A stretch of DNA of 64,000 nucleotides from Desulfobacteraceae bacterium Eth-SRB1 (GTDB lineage: Bacteria > Desulfobacterota > Desulfobacteria > Desulfobacterales > ETH-SRB1). Every line of letters starts with the position of its first letter. The stretch's first letter is position 1. The translations under genes and the position numbers were made by a program. Below are positions 1-15,000 of the stretch, in pieces. The stretch spans positions 668,780 to 732,779 of the forward strand of contig RPGP01000001.1 of the NCBI GenBank assembly GCA_004193555.1. Reading direction: 5' to 3'. Below the pieces are notes generated by a model, which saw only the letters and a program-made list of their open reading frames with translations, ran no database searches and was not told the DNA's origin.

Positions 1-3000
1 GTTCCCTTGGCATCCACGGTGACCGAACCGGCTGTCTTCTGAGCGCCTTCCGCGGTCGCCGACTCAACATAATCAACATAAAGATCGGCGCCGGATTTGA
101 TGACAATATCGTCGCCTGACGCCACGTTGCGCACATCGCGCACATACAGATCGGCGCCTGCATTAATTTCGATTGTGCCGTCCTGTACTACTATCAGATC
201 GACGGTCAGGCCGGTGGCTTCGTTGATGAGAATATCACCTGACAAGGTCGACTCGACGCTTATGGACTTCACCAGGGTGTTCAACTGCACGCCGTTGGTT
301 GCCAGCACGTCCAGGTCATCTGCGATAAACACGGATGCGCCGTCGGCGGTGATGGAAGTGGCGATTAACTGAAGGTGGCCGTTGGCCGCATCCGCCGCCA
401 CGATGCCGCCCTGAACGGTGAGCGTGCCGTTGATATCCAGTGTAACGTTCCGGGCCGAATCATAGCCGGACAGTCCACCGACAAAGCCGGTCAGTGTCAG
501 GCCGGAGTCAAGATCGACATAAATGTCGTTTTTCGCCCGCAATTCGAAATTGGATGCCGGCAACTGATTTACCTGAACATTGATAAAGCCTGTCGGCTGT
601 GGGACAGCGCTTTCAATGATGGTATCAAGAAGGTCTCCATCGTTGTTGAAGTCGATTGCTGCATCCGCCTCGGAAATGATGTCGTCACGATCGCCATCGT
701 TATTGAAATCAAAAGACTTGGTAACGTTATGTTCACCCTTTGCCAGAATGATAAACTGGTCAATCTTGCCGTCGGCGTCACCGGCCTTTACCGAAATAGT
801 CCCATTGAGAATTACATCTTCTCCGGCCACAAGTTCCAGGCGCGTGCCTGCAGTGAGAAAACCGTCCAGGCTCAGTGTTCCGCCGGTCTCCAGGATCAGT
901 GTATCCGAGGAGAGCGTATCAGGCAGAAGCCTTGTCGTTGTATCCAGCTCAGGGTTGTCGTTATGCACGCCAAACAGGAAATAATTCCCGGCGCGATACT
1001 CCATGAGATCAGGCGCATTGAAAAAGCGGTAGAGAGAGACTACGTTCTCGGCGACAAATGCAACGCCTTTCGTGTACGTCAGCGAATCGCCGCTTGTGGG
1101 ATTTTCGACCACCACGCTGGCATCGGTGCTGGTCAGGCGAATGGTATCGGCGGTAATGTGTCCACCGGCGCCGACGCGCAGTTCGTTCTCGGCTGTCAGA
1201 CTGGCGAGGGAAGATCCGCCTGTGGCGGTCGTTGCCTGCACCACATCCATACCCGCGACCTTTTCAATGTACCCGTCGTATTCGACCAGTTCGATATTGC
1301 CGCTCGTGGTTTGAGCATCCAGACTATTGACCGCGATCTCAAGACCGGTAATGCCGGTTTCGGCAACGAGGGTAAGCGTGTTTGCGACAAGATCGACTCC
1401 TTCATCGATAGAGGTCTCGGCGATTTGACCGCCTGCGGTCAGTGTGATATCGCCGGTTGAACTGACTGTCGTATAGGTTACAGGGTTGCCGACGGCGTCT
1501 TTGATTTCAGGCTTCTCAGCTTCGCTTTCGAGATAGATGCCCGCCGATGCATAGCGCACCAGGATGTCTCCCGACGCGGTGACGTTAATATCGTTTTCGT
1601 CTTTGTTGGAAGAGAGGCGCACATCGGCCATATCCACGTTTCCCTCAGCCGTAAGTGTAAAATCGCCATCTGTAATATCGACATCCTTTAGAATCACATC
1701 GCGTGATTCCTGAGAAACGGATACATCGCCGGCATGATTAGTCTTGATCGAAAGCGCGTTTACCTGAGTAGTCAAGGCAATAGCACCGGACACTGTCACG
1801 GAGAGTTCATCAGCGGTCAGTACGCCGCCCGACTGTGTGATTGCGCCTTGCACGTTCAAGGTGATGTCGCCACGTGCGCCGGTTTGCAGGGTTTTCACGA
1901 CCATGGCAGCGCCGTTGCCGACTTCACAGGTGGTCAGATCGATATCGTTACGATCGCTCGAACCCAGGGTCTTGACCAGGGTTGCTGTGAGATCGCCGAA
2001 GTTGTTTACCGTCACTGAACCATCACTGGTGATGACACTGGTCAGATCCACATCACCGCTATTGTTGAGATCGATATCTCCCAATCCCGTCAGGGAAAGA
2101 TCGACGCTCGCGGTTTTGGTATTGAGAATCATCCCGATGTCGGCCGTTGCTTTGACGAGATCAGCAGTGATCGCACCGGTGGCCAGGGTCGTGGTCACAT
2201 CGCCGGCAGATGCATCTTGCTTGACTTGCCGGATGTACCCGCCCGGCGCGCTTAAATCCACCTTCGCCCCCTCTCCTGAGGCGGTGAGCGTCGCATTGGT
2301 CAGCAATATATTGCCGCCGTACTCGCCCGTGGTTAGCGTGATGTCGCCTTCAGAAGCGATCAGCCTCGTCTCCTCGTCGCCCGTAATACCACCGTCCTTG
2401 CTGACACCGTAGCCGGCGTTTAGTGTAATCGTTGCCGCGTTGACGGAACCGCTCAGACTGATATTCCTGTCGGCTGTAATAAGGGCGTTGACCGTCGGGC
2501 TGACCTCGCCTCCGAGATTGATATCCTGCGAAGAATCAAGAGTAACGTTACCGGTCGCCTCTATCTTTCCGGAATCGCCCACAAAGAGGTTGCTGCCGGC
2601 ATGGAGGTCCACCGTGGCTGCGGAGAGCGTGGATGTGACTGTCTGGCTGTCGATAACGCCGCCCTTTACCTGCAGTAATGCCTCTGCATCAATATCCAGA
2701 ATATTCGTTGCCGTCAGTTTGCCGGAAAGTCGCACATCGGCACCGGAGTCGATGGTAATTGACCCGCCCTTGATGGACTCACCGGTGAACTCGCCGTAGG
2801 CGCGCGTTGTGGCATCCTCGGTCGTCTCCACGGTGCGCAGGACTGTCTGCTGCTGAATAACGGGTTCGCTCTTCCAGACGGTAACATCCTTCATGTTCAC
2901 CACCATCACATCCTTTACGGTGGTCTGGTAAACCGGACGGTAATCGTAGATATCCTCGTTCATGGTAACCATCTGGTAGCCCAGCTTGATGCGCCGGTCG

Positions 3001-6000
3001 TAGATATCATGCCAGTCCGAGGTCCAGTGATAGTCGTAATCCTGATAGGTTTCGGTCATCGTCTTGGATTTTTCGTCGGTCATTGAAACCCAGATACGCA
3101 GGTCATCGCCGTAACCGCCGTTGGCTTCGCCGCCGGCGCGGTAATCGTTTTCGCCGATAATCCACTCATAGACGCCATTCCAGTAATCGTAAGTGGCCGA
3201 TGTCATGTTGTACGAGTGCCAGTAATCGTAGGCATCATTGCCGCTCCCCGCCTCGCAGATAATGTTCAGCGCCCAGGTATCCTCGTACACCGACTCGCCA
3301 ACCTCCTTGTACAGGGTGCGTACCATGAACTCCGGCACATCCTCTTCCTCGTCCCATGATGACCGCCAGCCGCTGCCGTCGTCATTGTCCACCCAGTGCC
3401 CTACCTTGCCAACCCAGGGACCCCAGTACTTGAAATTAAACGCCCACTGGCTGCCACGGGTGCTGGAGCTGTTCAGGGTCAGGGTGAGGGTATCTTGCGC
3501 CATCGTATCAACGTAGGTATCGGGCGCATTGATGTGATCGGTAAAGCGCCCTAACTGGAATTCGTCGAGGGCATCCACATCAATGGCACCGCTGTTATAA
3601 GAATAATTACTGTTCAGTACGTCCGCATAGGCGTGCTCCATCTCGGTCTGCTCCCACTCCCAGTTTGGATCCCGTTCCAGAAGGTTATCGGAACTGCGAT
3701 CGGCGATCTCAAAGATGCGCTTGCCCGTGCCTGTGTCGTAGCTGACGGCCCAGCGGGCCTCGCCATCCTCGTTGGCGCTGTGCGGCCCTCCCTGGTCATT
3801 AATCCAGGCTGTAGCTCCCTTCGAATAGGGATAATAATACCGCCAGTAGCCACCGGGATAGCCGTTTACGGGGTAGTAGTAATCGGACCTGTCCTGCTTA
3901 TACGTGACGTTGGACTCGTCCTTGTATTGTCCCACCAGTTCGCCCGTAGGGTTGGCCTCTTCGCTGATCGTGTTCCATGTGCCGTCAGTGTTTTCACCAT
4001 TCAGCGTCGTGTCGCCGGTAAGATATTGCGGTGTCCCCTGTGAAACCACACGCAGGACGTCTTCCTGCGCTCCGCTTGGCATCTCAATATATTTGTCCCT
4101 CCAGCCGTCCACATCAACGTGGTAAACTGTCTGCGCATTACCAGCCCATTCCGGCGCCCAGGCAGTCGTCGTGGTATTGCCGTTCAGTGTCTTTTTGGTC
4201 TCGGGATTACTGTAGTTGAACTGGTACAGCGGCATGTAGCCCGTATGATTGAGCACTGCCCAGCGCTGAGCGTCGTTAAGCTCGGTGAAGCCCTTATAGT
4301 GCGTCTTGTTGTCTTTATCCGGCGCAAAATCGACGACCAACTCGGCGGTACGATCCGGCAGGGCTTCGGTACCGGCATTGTCCCAGTTAACCTGGCTGTT
4401 GAGGTAATCGATACCTTCGACCAGGATCTCACGGAATTTGGCGCCTGCGGGCGCATTAGGATTGTAGTAACCGGTCTGCTCCAGGGTCACATCCATGGTG
4501 TGGTATTCGGAGCCTACCACAACCTTTTCCGTGCCTACCTGCTCGGTGATCTCGGTCTGCACCCAGGAAATTTCAGGCACCTCAATCTGTCCTGCAGACA
4601 CCTGCTGGTAGCCGGTGACGACATCGATGGTCTCGGAAACAGTAGTATAAACCGGGATGCTCACTTCGCGGGTCCCGGAAACGCCGGGATCAGCGTTCAG
4701 GACGACATCTCCGCCGGCATTGATTGTGATGGCGCCCAGGGCGTCAAGCAGACCCTGGCCGCTGATGGTGATGCTGCCGCCGGAAAGATCGCTTCGGCTG
4801 ATCAGACTTTCCATCTGAGCACGGGTCCAGTTCATATTGACGCCTGCGTTGAGGTCGATCCTGTCGTTCGATTTGACAAAGCCCGCAATTTTTAAAACGC
4901 TTCCAGCATTGAATAACACTCTGCCGTCGGCGTTACCAAGATCATCGATACCCGCCTGGACGATTCCGTTTACTTCCACTGTCGGCCCCACGAGGTGGAC
5001 CAGCTTGTCGCCCTTAACAATGGCTTCCGTGCTGGAATCCAGGGCCCCGGATATGGTCAGATTTGTGCGCGCATTCATGTAAACGTCGGAGTCAGCGCCT
5101 GTCGCATAGACATAACTGCCCGCCAGGACACTGACGGCCCCTCCTGTGATGCTGACGTGATCTCGCACGTCCACGTTGCGCAATACCGTGACATCGCCGC
5201 CGGTGGAGCGGATGTCCAGCAACCCGACCTTGGCGGCTCCCAGCGGATCACGCTGGCCGATCACACCCTCGATGGCAACGCCGTCTATGGAAACAATGCT
5301 GATAGTCCCGCCCGCGACGGTATCGAGAGTGCCGCCGGAGACGTATTCACCGGTTGTCTCATCCAGAATCAGTGTGTTGATAAGAACGCCGATCCTGCTG
5401 CTGTCGGTGCCGCCGCTGATGTTAAGGGTATCGCCTGCTGTGATGAGACCGTCGATCAAAACCTGAGAAAGCGAGGTAATAGCGATATCGGCGCCGATAT
5501 CGCCGGCAGTGATTAGACCATGCAGTTGCACATCACCGTCTGCACGCAAGTTAACCTGGCCATCCACGTCTGCCGCCTCTTCTGTCGTCCAAGTCCCTTC
5601 GCCTGTGGCGTCCGCCCTGATGGCGCTTGCCTGTGACTGATAAATACCCACGCCGCTTGTATTGGCGCCGGCCTTTACCGACACTGTGCCGGTAGCGGCA
5701 AGATTACCGCCGGTATCGGCGTTTCCTATGTTTACATCGCCTGCAACATTGATATCCACAACAGACTGCGTGCCCGTCCAGTTGAATGTTCCGGCAGCGT
5801 CATAACTCGCGCCCGCGCGCACACTGCCGATTACGTCAAGATCGGTCGACCGGATGGTAATCCTGCTGCCTGACGCCTGAGAATAGAGTTGGGCGTCTTT
5901 ATCGACTGTAACCATCCCGCCTGCCTTTATCTCTAACAAAGCATCGGCAGACATCACAGCGCCGGTTTCGTCCGATGCCTCGATTCCCGCCGCGACAGCC

Positions 6001-9000
6001 CCCGCAGATCCAATGGAAACAGCATCCCCTGCATCGAGTTTCAGGCTCTGCCCGGCGGCATCGATCAGCAGGGCGGTATTGTAGATATTGATATCATCTA
6101 CCGCCTTGACGAGCATGGAACCTGTTAGGTCAAGATCGCCGTGGAGATTGACATCGCTGGTGGCGGTAACCGTCACCTCGTAGTCATAGGTGGCGGGAGT
6201 GAAGACATTGCTCTTCACAACGCCGGCCAGATCTATATCGTTGCCGCTGAGAACCAGCAGCGCGCCGGTCTCCAGCCAGCCCGATTCGTGGGCTACTGTA
6301 AGGGCGCCGCTCGTGGAGCCTATCTGCAGCAGCGCAAGCCCTGGATTGTCCTTGCCGATAGTGCTGTTGATAAGCACATCATTAAGTCCGGTGAGGATAA
6401 TGCGGCCGCCTGTATCGAGAGAAGTGAACGTGCTGGTGCCATAGGTTTCAAGACTCATCTCACCGCTCGTCTCTTCGGTTCCGGCGGTAATCAGGATATC
6501 GCGCTGGGCCGTAAGATCGCCTTTAAGTAACAGAGTGTCGCTGGCATTGATAACGATATCGGCGTAGCGGCCGCGGGCGACAAGATCCCCCTCGAGTACC
6601 GTCGCACCGCTGGGATTGAGCGTCATACCTCCGGAAAGGGTTTCGATCATGCCTGTTGAAGAAAGCTGTACCGCCTGATCGCCGTCTGCGTATGTTCCGC
6701 TGTAGAGATTTACGGCATCGTAGCCGCGCACCCATCCTGAGACGGAGATCGTTCCGCCGGGCGCGTCGGCCTTGCCGATATTGACCACAGAGCCGCTCTT
6801 TGCTGCATCGATGGCGTAGCCGCGACCGGACGTGGCGCCGTCGGCAAGCTGCGCATGATTGAAACCGAGCCTTTCGGCGGAGCCTTCCGTTATCTCGGCG
6901 ACTGTGAATTCATAGTTGCCCCGCAGCATCAGGCGGCCATCGTTGAGACCCACCTCTATCTGTGTCTCGTCCAGGTTTTGCGTACTTTCCACCGCCGGTG
7001 TGCCGGAAAGGGACTCGATCACCGTAAATTCAGTAGCCTCGATTGCCGTTTGCAGATCGTCTTTTAGGTAGCCAAGGCCGTTGTTATCGTCGGTATCTCC
7101 AGCTATAAGGGTAATCTCGGCAGACACGACATGGGTACCCAAATCGACGGTCAATCGGAAACCGGCATCACCGCTGATATGACCATCGGCGAACTCCGCG
7201 AAACCATCCGCTGTCAGTTCCTGGGTCCATGCCGGGGCCAGAACGGACATATCGCCCGATGCGCTCAGGGTGATAGAGCTGTTCTCCTGCCAGGTCTTGA
7301 GTTGAACATTACCGCCAACGACGATTCCCTCATCCGCCCAGGGATCTTCCTCGGTCGGCGTTCCACTGCCTTTCCCGCCACGCACATCGATGAGTGCGCC
7401 CGCCAGCAGATCGCGGCCCAGGCGGATCTGACCGTCCGCCTCAATGGTAATGGCCGAATCGCCGTCGTAAGTATTAAGGGTACTCCCTAAAAAACTGCCG
7501 GCAGCATCATAATTGTCCACCACCTCGCCGCCTGCAACAAGCTGCCCGTATATTTCCGCATCCTGCACCGCGTGGATCACGATGCGGCCATCGGGATTGG
7601 CTGTAGCAACCCGCGCCGCACCCGGCATCTTTACACCGATGCCGTCATTGCTGACGCCGCCATAGAGCTCTATGTAGTCGTTGGCGCGGATGGTTGCGCC
7701 GATTTCAGTACTGCCGCCCGATTCCGTTTCGGTCATCCCGCCGAGATAGAGCTGGCCTGTGGAATGAATAACAATCCGTGAATCCTCTTCATACCAGGTG
7801 ATGGTCTCGGATTCCAGATTCCCCTGGGCATCGAAGACCTGGTCCATGCGGCCGCCGGAAAGCACCGTTCCCATAAGGCTTGCGCCGCCCACTGCATCAA
7901 TGTTTACCACACCGCCACTGTTGTCTGAAGTAAGCCCGGCGGCTGTCAGGCCTCCGGCACTGGTCAGCACCACCCCTGAGCCCGCGTCATTGGCGCCGGG
8001 TGTCTTGGAAGTAGTGAGGGTGACACTCTTTGCGGCAGCTAACACAGTATTGACATAAATACGCTCTCCCGCCGAAACGCTGACAGTAGAATCGTCGCCG
8101 GACCATGTAATGCCGCTTTCTCCTATCACGCCTCCCGCCACCGCGCGCGCTGCAAGGATCACGTCCCTGCCGCCGTCGATTGTAATTGCCGTTCCCGCGG
8201 TAGTCGTGTTGAGAGTCGAAGCTGCATGAGTATAGACGCTCACACCATCCACATCGCTACCCGGCCGGTTATTGGCCCCACCGAGATCTGTGCCGTCAAG
8301 GGCAACGCCGCCCTTGATGATGATATCGCCGGTAACATTCGCCTCGCCTTCCCAGTAAACCCATGTATCCGACTGTATGACCAGATCGGCATCCGCGCCG
8401 AGAAGATTGATATTGCCGCGAACGATGACATCGTCAGCGCTGGCCACTGTGAAACCGTGGCCGTCATCGAGGGTGGTCACGGTGCCGGTGAGAAGGAAGC
8501 CGTAGCCGCGCTGGCCAAGCAGTACATGGGGATCCTGCACCTGGATCTTGTCGATGACGCCGTCACCCTCTTCATCGAGGGCATAGGCCATGTAACGATT
8601 CTGACCGTCATCGATGACCCAGCGGTTTGTTTCCGCCGCGGGGGTGTCGAGATTACTGTTGAAATAATCCACTCCCTCGGTAAAGGAGGTCATAAGCTCG
8701 TTATCTCCGGCACCGACCTTGTAATAGACAGTGGTGTCATAGCGGGTGTAACCGCTTTGATCCAGTATCCGGAACTGCTGGGCTGCGGTCATATCTTCAA
8801 ATGCGGTGCCCGCGGCTGGAATATCAACATCACTCCAGTTAACAGTCGCATTCTGATAATCAGTGCCTTCGGCAAAGGTAAGCACAAAGGCTTTGGCCGG
8901 GATAGCGGCCTCGGCATCGTGATAGATCACACCGTTAAAGCGGCGATATCCCGTCTGTTCGAGTACGAGTTCCTGCTGTGCCGGATTCAATTGCTCGAAT

Positions 9001-12000
9001 GTGACGTCATCGGCCGGCTCATCAAGCTCACCCCAAACTATGCCGGTGTTCTGGTAATCCGTGCCCTGCAGCGGCGCTGTGAGAATCTGCCGTCCTTCCT
9101 CGGCCGCGGGGTTGTAGAACATCTGATGATCATAAACTGCATACCCGAGGGTGTCGGCGACAATTGCCCGCTGGGCCGGAGTCAGATCCTCGAAGGTCGC
9201 GTCCCCGGCAGGCGGACGTACGCCTCCCCAGTCTATGCCGTCGATGGCGAAATAGACGCTGCCATCGGTCAGGGTCTTCACAAACTGCAGATCAGCAGAT
9301 GCAACGGGATTGTAGTAGGTAGTGCCTTCATACACGTCATATCCGAGGGCATAGGCCACCATCTTTTTTTGTACATTGGTCAGGCTCGAAAAGGAGGCAT
9401 CGGCCGCAGGCGCCCCAGCATCACCCCAGTAGATATCGGCATTGCTGTAATCAACCGCCGATCCCTGCGTGAAGGTGGTCACCAATTTTTTACCCATGGG
9501 TGCATTATAATTAAAGAAATCAATGCCATCGTCCGTATCGTAGCCGAGAGATTGCGCCACCATTTCTTTCTGAGCCGCAGTTAATTGCTCAAACGTAGCG
9601 CTGACCTCCGGCACTTCAACTTCGCCCCAGTCGATCAGGGCGTTTGTGTAATCGGGGGCCTCACCCTGGATAAAACCGGTGACGAAGCGTTTGCCCTCGG
9701 AAGCGTCGGAATTGAAATAGACGGCGTCTTCATAAGCGGTATACCCATCGCTGTTAACCCCTTCAGCGAACTCCGTGGTGAAGCGCAAACCCTCGGGCGC
9801 GTCGGAATTATAAAAGACACCATCTGTATAGACCGTGTAGCCCAGAGATTCCGCAATCTGATTTTTGGCCGCATCGCTCAGAGAGGAAAATGGCGTAAAG
9901 TTGGCAATCGAGGTAGCGGCTACACCCGTGTTTTCCAAATCAATGTTGTTTTCGGTAAAGATGGCGCGCGCTCTCAGGTCGTCGGCATTGATGCTGCCTG
10001 AATTCAGCGCCGTGATAATGGCGGCAATTTTTTCGGAGTCTGCTGTTTCGGCAAGGGTCTTGCCGGGAAGGGTATCAAAATAATCGGCAAAGGAATTGAA
10101 TGTATCCCCGGCTGTTATATTAAGAGTACCGTTGGCGGTTACCGAGCCCGAGAGTTTCAGTTCGCCTGCCGTATTAATGGTAATCGAGGTATTGTCCCCG
10201 TCCTTGACCGGAACAGGTGTGGAACCTTCGTACACAAAGTGAGCGCCTGCCAGCACCGCGCTGCCGGAGTTGAGGTGAATGTAGTCGACGGCGGACAGCG
10301 TGACGGTGGAATTGTTTTCCTGTACCGAGACCTCGGCACCTTCCAGAATGGTCATGCCGGTTCCGGCATCCATTACAACGGCTGATCCTTCGCCCATGGC
10401 AAAAATGCCCGTGGCGCTGATTATGGAAGCGGATGTGGTCACTGTCACCTCGCTGGCGTCATTTATGGTGTACAGAGCGCTGCCCTGATCAGCGGTAAAA
10501 CCGTTGGCCTCGGCGCCATAACCCACAATAACGTTTTCGCCTGTGGAACCCTGTACGTCGATGGTTACTCTGTCATCGCCCTTGACCCACCCAGAAAGGA
10601 CCATTTGTTCGGTAAGATCGATCCGCACATCCTTCGCGGAAATGCCGGAATCCGCCGGGCCCATGGGATCCTGCACATTCTTGTTCTGCACCTCCATCAA
10701 TCGACCCTCGAATGCGAGGTAGTCTGTGGATTGCACGTCGCCCATGACCTTGATGCTGTCGGCTGTAAACATGGCGCGGTCTGTCAGTTTTGAGTTGAAA
10801 TGGAACAGACCCACGTCTTTGTCCTCTACATCACCAATAGCCATAAACACATTATCGTTGTCATTGTGACCAACGGTGACCTGACTGAAGCCATCCCTGA
10901 ACGCCGCGAGATCGCGCATCCCGAGCTCAAAGTAGCCGGTGGCGCCGGCAATGGAGTAATCGCGCCCATATGTGGACTGGCCGGCGGCGCCGATGCGGTA
11001 ATTCTGATCAAGATAAGCGCTTCTCAATGTAAGAGCGCCAGTTCCGATAACTTTGTCCTCGCCTGAACGGAAATCCACATCGTCGGCATAGATCAGTATG
11101 CCGCCGCCTTCCGAAGCGGTAGATATGACACCGCTGTCTAATGAGAAAAGCGCCTCCCGCGTTGACAATCTCACATCTATTGTGCCCTGGCTGGTATATA
11201 GTCCGCCATTGGCGCGACCGTCGTCGACCACGCTGAGATCATTCAGTTCGCGCACCACGATATCGGAATAAACGCCGCTGCCGGTATTGACAACGGTGAG
11301 TTCCTTCAGCTCTGTATAAATTACACCGTCGATGCCCGCAGCCTTGACGCTGACAAGCGCCTCGGGGGCGGTCAAGATGGCGTTGCTTACATCCACCACG
11401 CCGGATGCATCAAGCTGGAGATCCGTTGCTCCCCAATCGGCGCCGGCGCCGCTTATGAGGGTTGTGAGCGCAGCCGTATCGTTGATAATAACGCGATCGA
11501 GCGTATCATCAAAATCGATGATGCGATTATTATAACGGAACTGGTGATCGTTCAACTGCAGCGCCGCAGCAGAGGCAAAGCTGTCCAGAATAAGTTCATC
11601 GTAGCCGCTGCCGCCGACAACCTTGAGATACCCGTCCCCCCCGACAAGGATGGTATTGTCGCCGCCGCCCGTGTCAACTGTATTGCTTCCCTGATCGCTG
11701 CGGATTGTGTCATCGCCGCCTGCCGCAAAAATGGTGTTCGTTCCGATGCCCATGTCGATATATTCGGCCTGGTCGGAGCCTACAAACCTGTCATCGCCGC
11801 CCTGACCGTAATAGTGAACGCCGCTTGCCGCCCCGCCCGTGAATGTATCGTCTCCTGTTCCGCCATAGATGACGCTTGTCGCGGAACCTCCGTTGATGAC
11901 GAAGAAGTCGTCCCCTTCACCGCCGTCGAATAACAGCTCCGCCGTCACCGTTGGTGAGACCATGAAGGAATCGTTCCCGGATCCGCCGTTGGCGATGATC

Positions 12001-15000
12001 GTATTGACGCCGTAATAGACGTTCTTCTCACCGAGGGATCGCACCTCTATGCCGCCATCATCGAGCTGGTTGATGTTGCAGGTCTCATTGACGATTTTGT
12101 CATACTTATCGCCACCGCCATAACGGCCGGAGGTGTCGCCCATATGGATATACACAGTGTCGCCGACCTGATGACTGATGACCGGCGGAGCACCCCATCT
12201 CCACATGTAATCGCCTGAGATACTGATGCCGCAGACTGTAACGCTTGCCTGCAGATAGGCGCTGGCGGGAGTGATATCGATCTCGCCGCTGAACCCGGCG
12301 AGGGTCTTGTGGATTTCAAACAGTCCCAGATCAATATCCACATCGATCGATCCATAGGCGCTTGCGGCAAATCGGGTGTCGCTGATGGTCAATGACATGC
12401 CGGCATTGAGTTCCAGGATATACAAATCAATGCTGATGTCAGCGCTGCCGGTGATACTGAAGTGACCGTCGGACCTGATGTACCCGCTTACATTGATGTC
12501 GATGAAATTAAAGAAATTGAGCGAGGCATGATCGATATTCAGTTCGAAAATGTCGTCCTTGATGCTGATTTCGCCCGCAAAATCCACTTCAAAAAGGAAA
12601 ATATTTAGAGCGCCGTCAAGGGCCAGCCGGAAGGTTGTCCCGGCAGCAACACCGGCATATTCATGGGTGTCGCTCGTATTTATCTCCAGGATCGCCCCTG
12701 CATCAATACCGATAATGTCAACACCGAGGTTGACATGCATTCCCGCCCTGAGCGCAAAGACAGGCCCTTCGGCGGTGTCTAAAATCGCGGCCGCGCCTGT
12801 GACATCGACATTCCCGAAAGCGCCAAGTTTGAGCGACATATCGAGTTCGGCTTCAAAACCTTCTGCGGTAATCAGGATATCGACAGCGCCCTTCATCTCA
12901 AGCATATTGCCTATGGTAATGGTTGACGAGCCGGCCAGATGGAAAGAACGGGCAGCAAGGTCAATCTGGGTGAAACCGCCGGTAAAATCTCCATCCGTAT
13001 TTCTTTCAAGCGCTTTGACCTGCTGAACATTGGCGGTGGTATTAATCTGGAGAAGGAAATTTCCGGCGATGGAAAACACACCGTCCAGGCCTATAATTTC
13101 ATTACCAGCGCCCATTCCGGTCGCTTCGAGGCTACCGTACAGGCCGCCATTGGTAAAGCCAAGGGTTCCGACCACCCCTACATTCAGAGGATCCATATCG
13201 ATGATGGCGCCCACGCTTAATTCCGCCCTGATTTGATCGCCATCGGTGATACTGAAGAGTATCCCGAATTCACCCTTGAGTTTCAGCACATCCAACAGAT
13301 TGAGATCTCCCGAACCGGTCATGGATACATAAAAATCTGCTGCTTCGGTCTTGCCCGGAGGTATTGCCGAAATGGTCACGGAGTGATAATCCAGCACGCC
13401 TCCGTTTTCCACCCAGAATTCTTCAGGCACATCGTAGACGATATCTTTGCCGAAGGCGTTCATGTTCAATTCGAGTTTGATTTCGGATGTCAGGATGTCC
13501 GGAATATTCAGTGTTCTGTCAAGCTCCAGTTTGACTGCGACACCAACAGTGCCTTCCACCTCTCCCAAAACCAGGAGACCCATGGCATGGGATTCAAAAA
13601 AGAAGGAATCGGGATCACCTATGCCTGCATCCACATCGACAAATACCGTCAGGCCTGTTGGCGATGCCTCGAATTCAAAAGCGCCGGTAAGAGTTACGAC
13701 CTCAAATAGATTAAGTTCGGCCTGTCCTGCCACACGAATGTACTGATCATCATATGTCAGCACAATCGGCTCGGAAGGATTACCTGTTGCAATGGCATAT
13801 CCCGTCATAACAACATCATCGTCAGGGTTGTTGAGGTCTTTCGGGTCGATCCAGGTACTCTTGGAAAAATCGATGGTGGTGAGGCTTGCAGAGACGTCCA
13901 CACCAGCATTGAAGGAAACCGCACCTGTCTCCTCGTCTTTCGTGATCTCGCCAATATCCAGCGAGAAACGAGCGCCCGTATTGAGGTCAAGATTCAAATC
14001 CCTGGCATCGAGCGTCACACCGTCGATACCCACCAGGCCGACCGTATCGATGTCCGCCTGGGCGGCGAGATAGACGCCCACATCCACAGAAGTCGTCCCG
14101 ATGACCAGCTCCTTGGCCACGATTACCCCGAGATCGAGGTCCACAATGGCCAGACCGATGGCGTCCGGATTGGTGGCATCACTCTCGTCGATGCGCCCAT
14201 CACCGGTGCTGTCATAGAAATAACCGTGCCCGCCGACCGGCATACCGATGAAGCCGTTTGCGTCGTTGATGCCTATGGACAGACTGGTGACTGTTGTCTC
14301 ATCGCCATTGGAAAGAGTAACAGTTTCGCTTCCGCGCTTGGTAAAAGCCATAGATGCCGAGAGCTGTATAAAACCGGCAAGATTAATTTCGGCATATCCC
14401 ACCTTGGCCTGGATGATCTCCTCGTCGAAATCGAGAATGACGGCATTGTTGCCGCCGGCAGGCACGGCTAATCCGTTCAGGGCAAGCATGCCGTCGCTGT
14501 TGAGATCTTCGGTGACTTCCAGAAGATTGTTTCCATTTAGATCTTCGCCCGGGTCGAGAAGCCCGTTATCGTTTACATCTTCATCATAAGTATCCAGAAC
14601 CCCGTCGCCATCGGCATCTTCAGGAGAATCAGGAAAGCTGGTCTCGTAATTAATGGAAGGCGGCCCGAAAAGCTGCAAGGCTGCATTGATGTACCCGCCT
14701 GTGGGATCCTGGGGCAGATAAAAGGTGTTGATGTTGACCTCGACCTCTTCCGCCTTTACCGAAAGGATATCTTCATCAATGCCGACCAACCCCGCGTAAC
14801 CGACATGAGCCTTAGTCGACAGAAACTTGGGAACCTGATCTTCGGCTCCTGGAATAAGCCCTGCGATGGTTGGGCTCATGATGGCCATACCGAAATCCAC
14901 GTCGTCGATGACAAGGCCGACCGCGCCCTCGTTTATATTGTCAAGCAGACCATCATTATCAACGTCGGGCCCGTAGCGGTAGGGGCCGCCGATGCCGGCG

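Noticed and set aside
375..1460. Long plus-strand frames within the first 23 kb (also 4119-4895, 8226-9584, 15852-16802)
   Set aside because: They lie antisense to the continuous minus-strand giant frame. Their proteins lack known motifs and follow from its G+C-rich repetitive codons.
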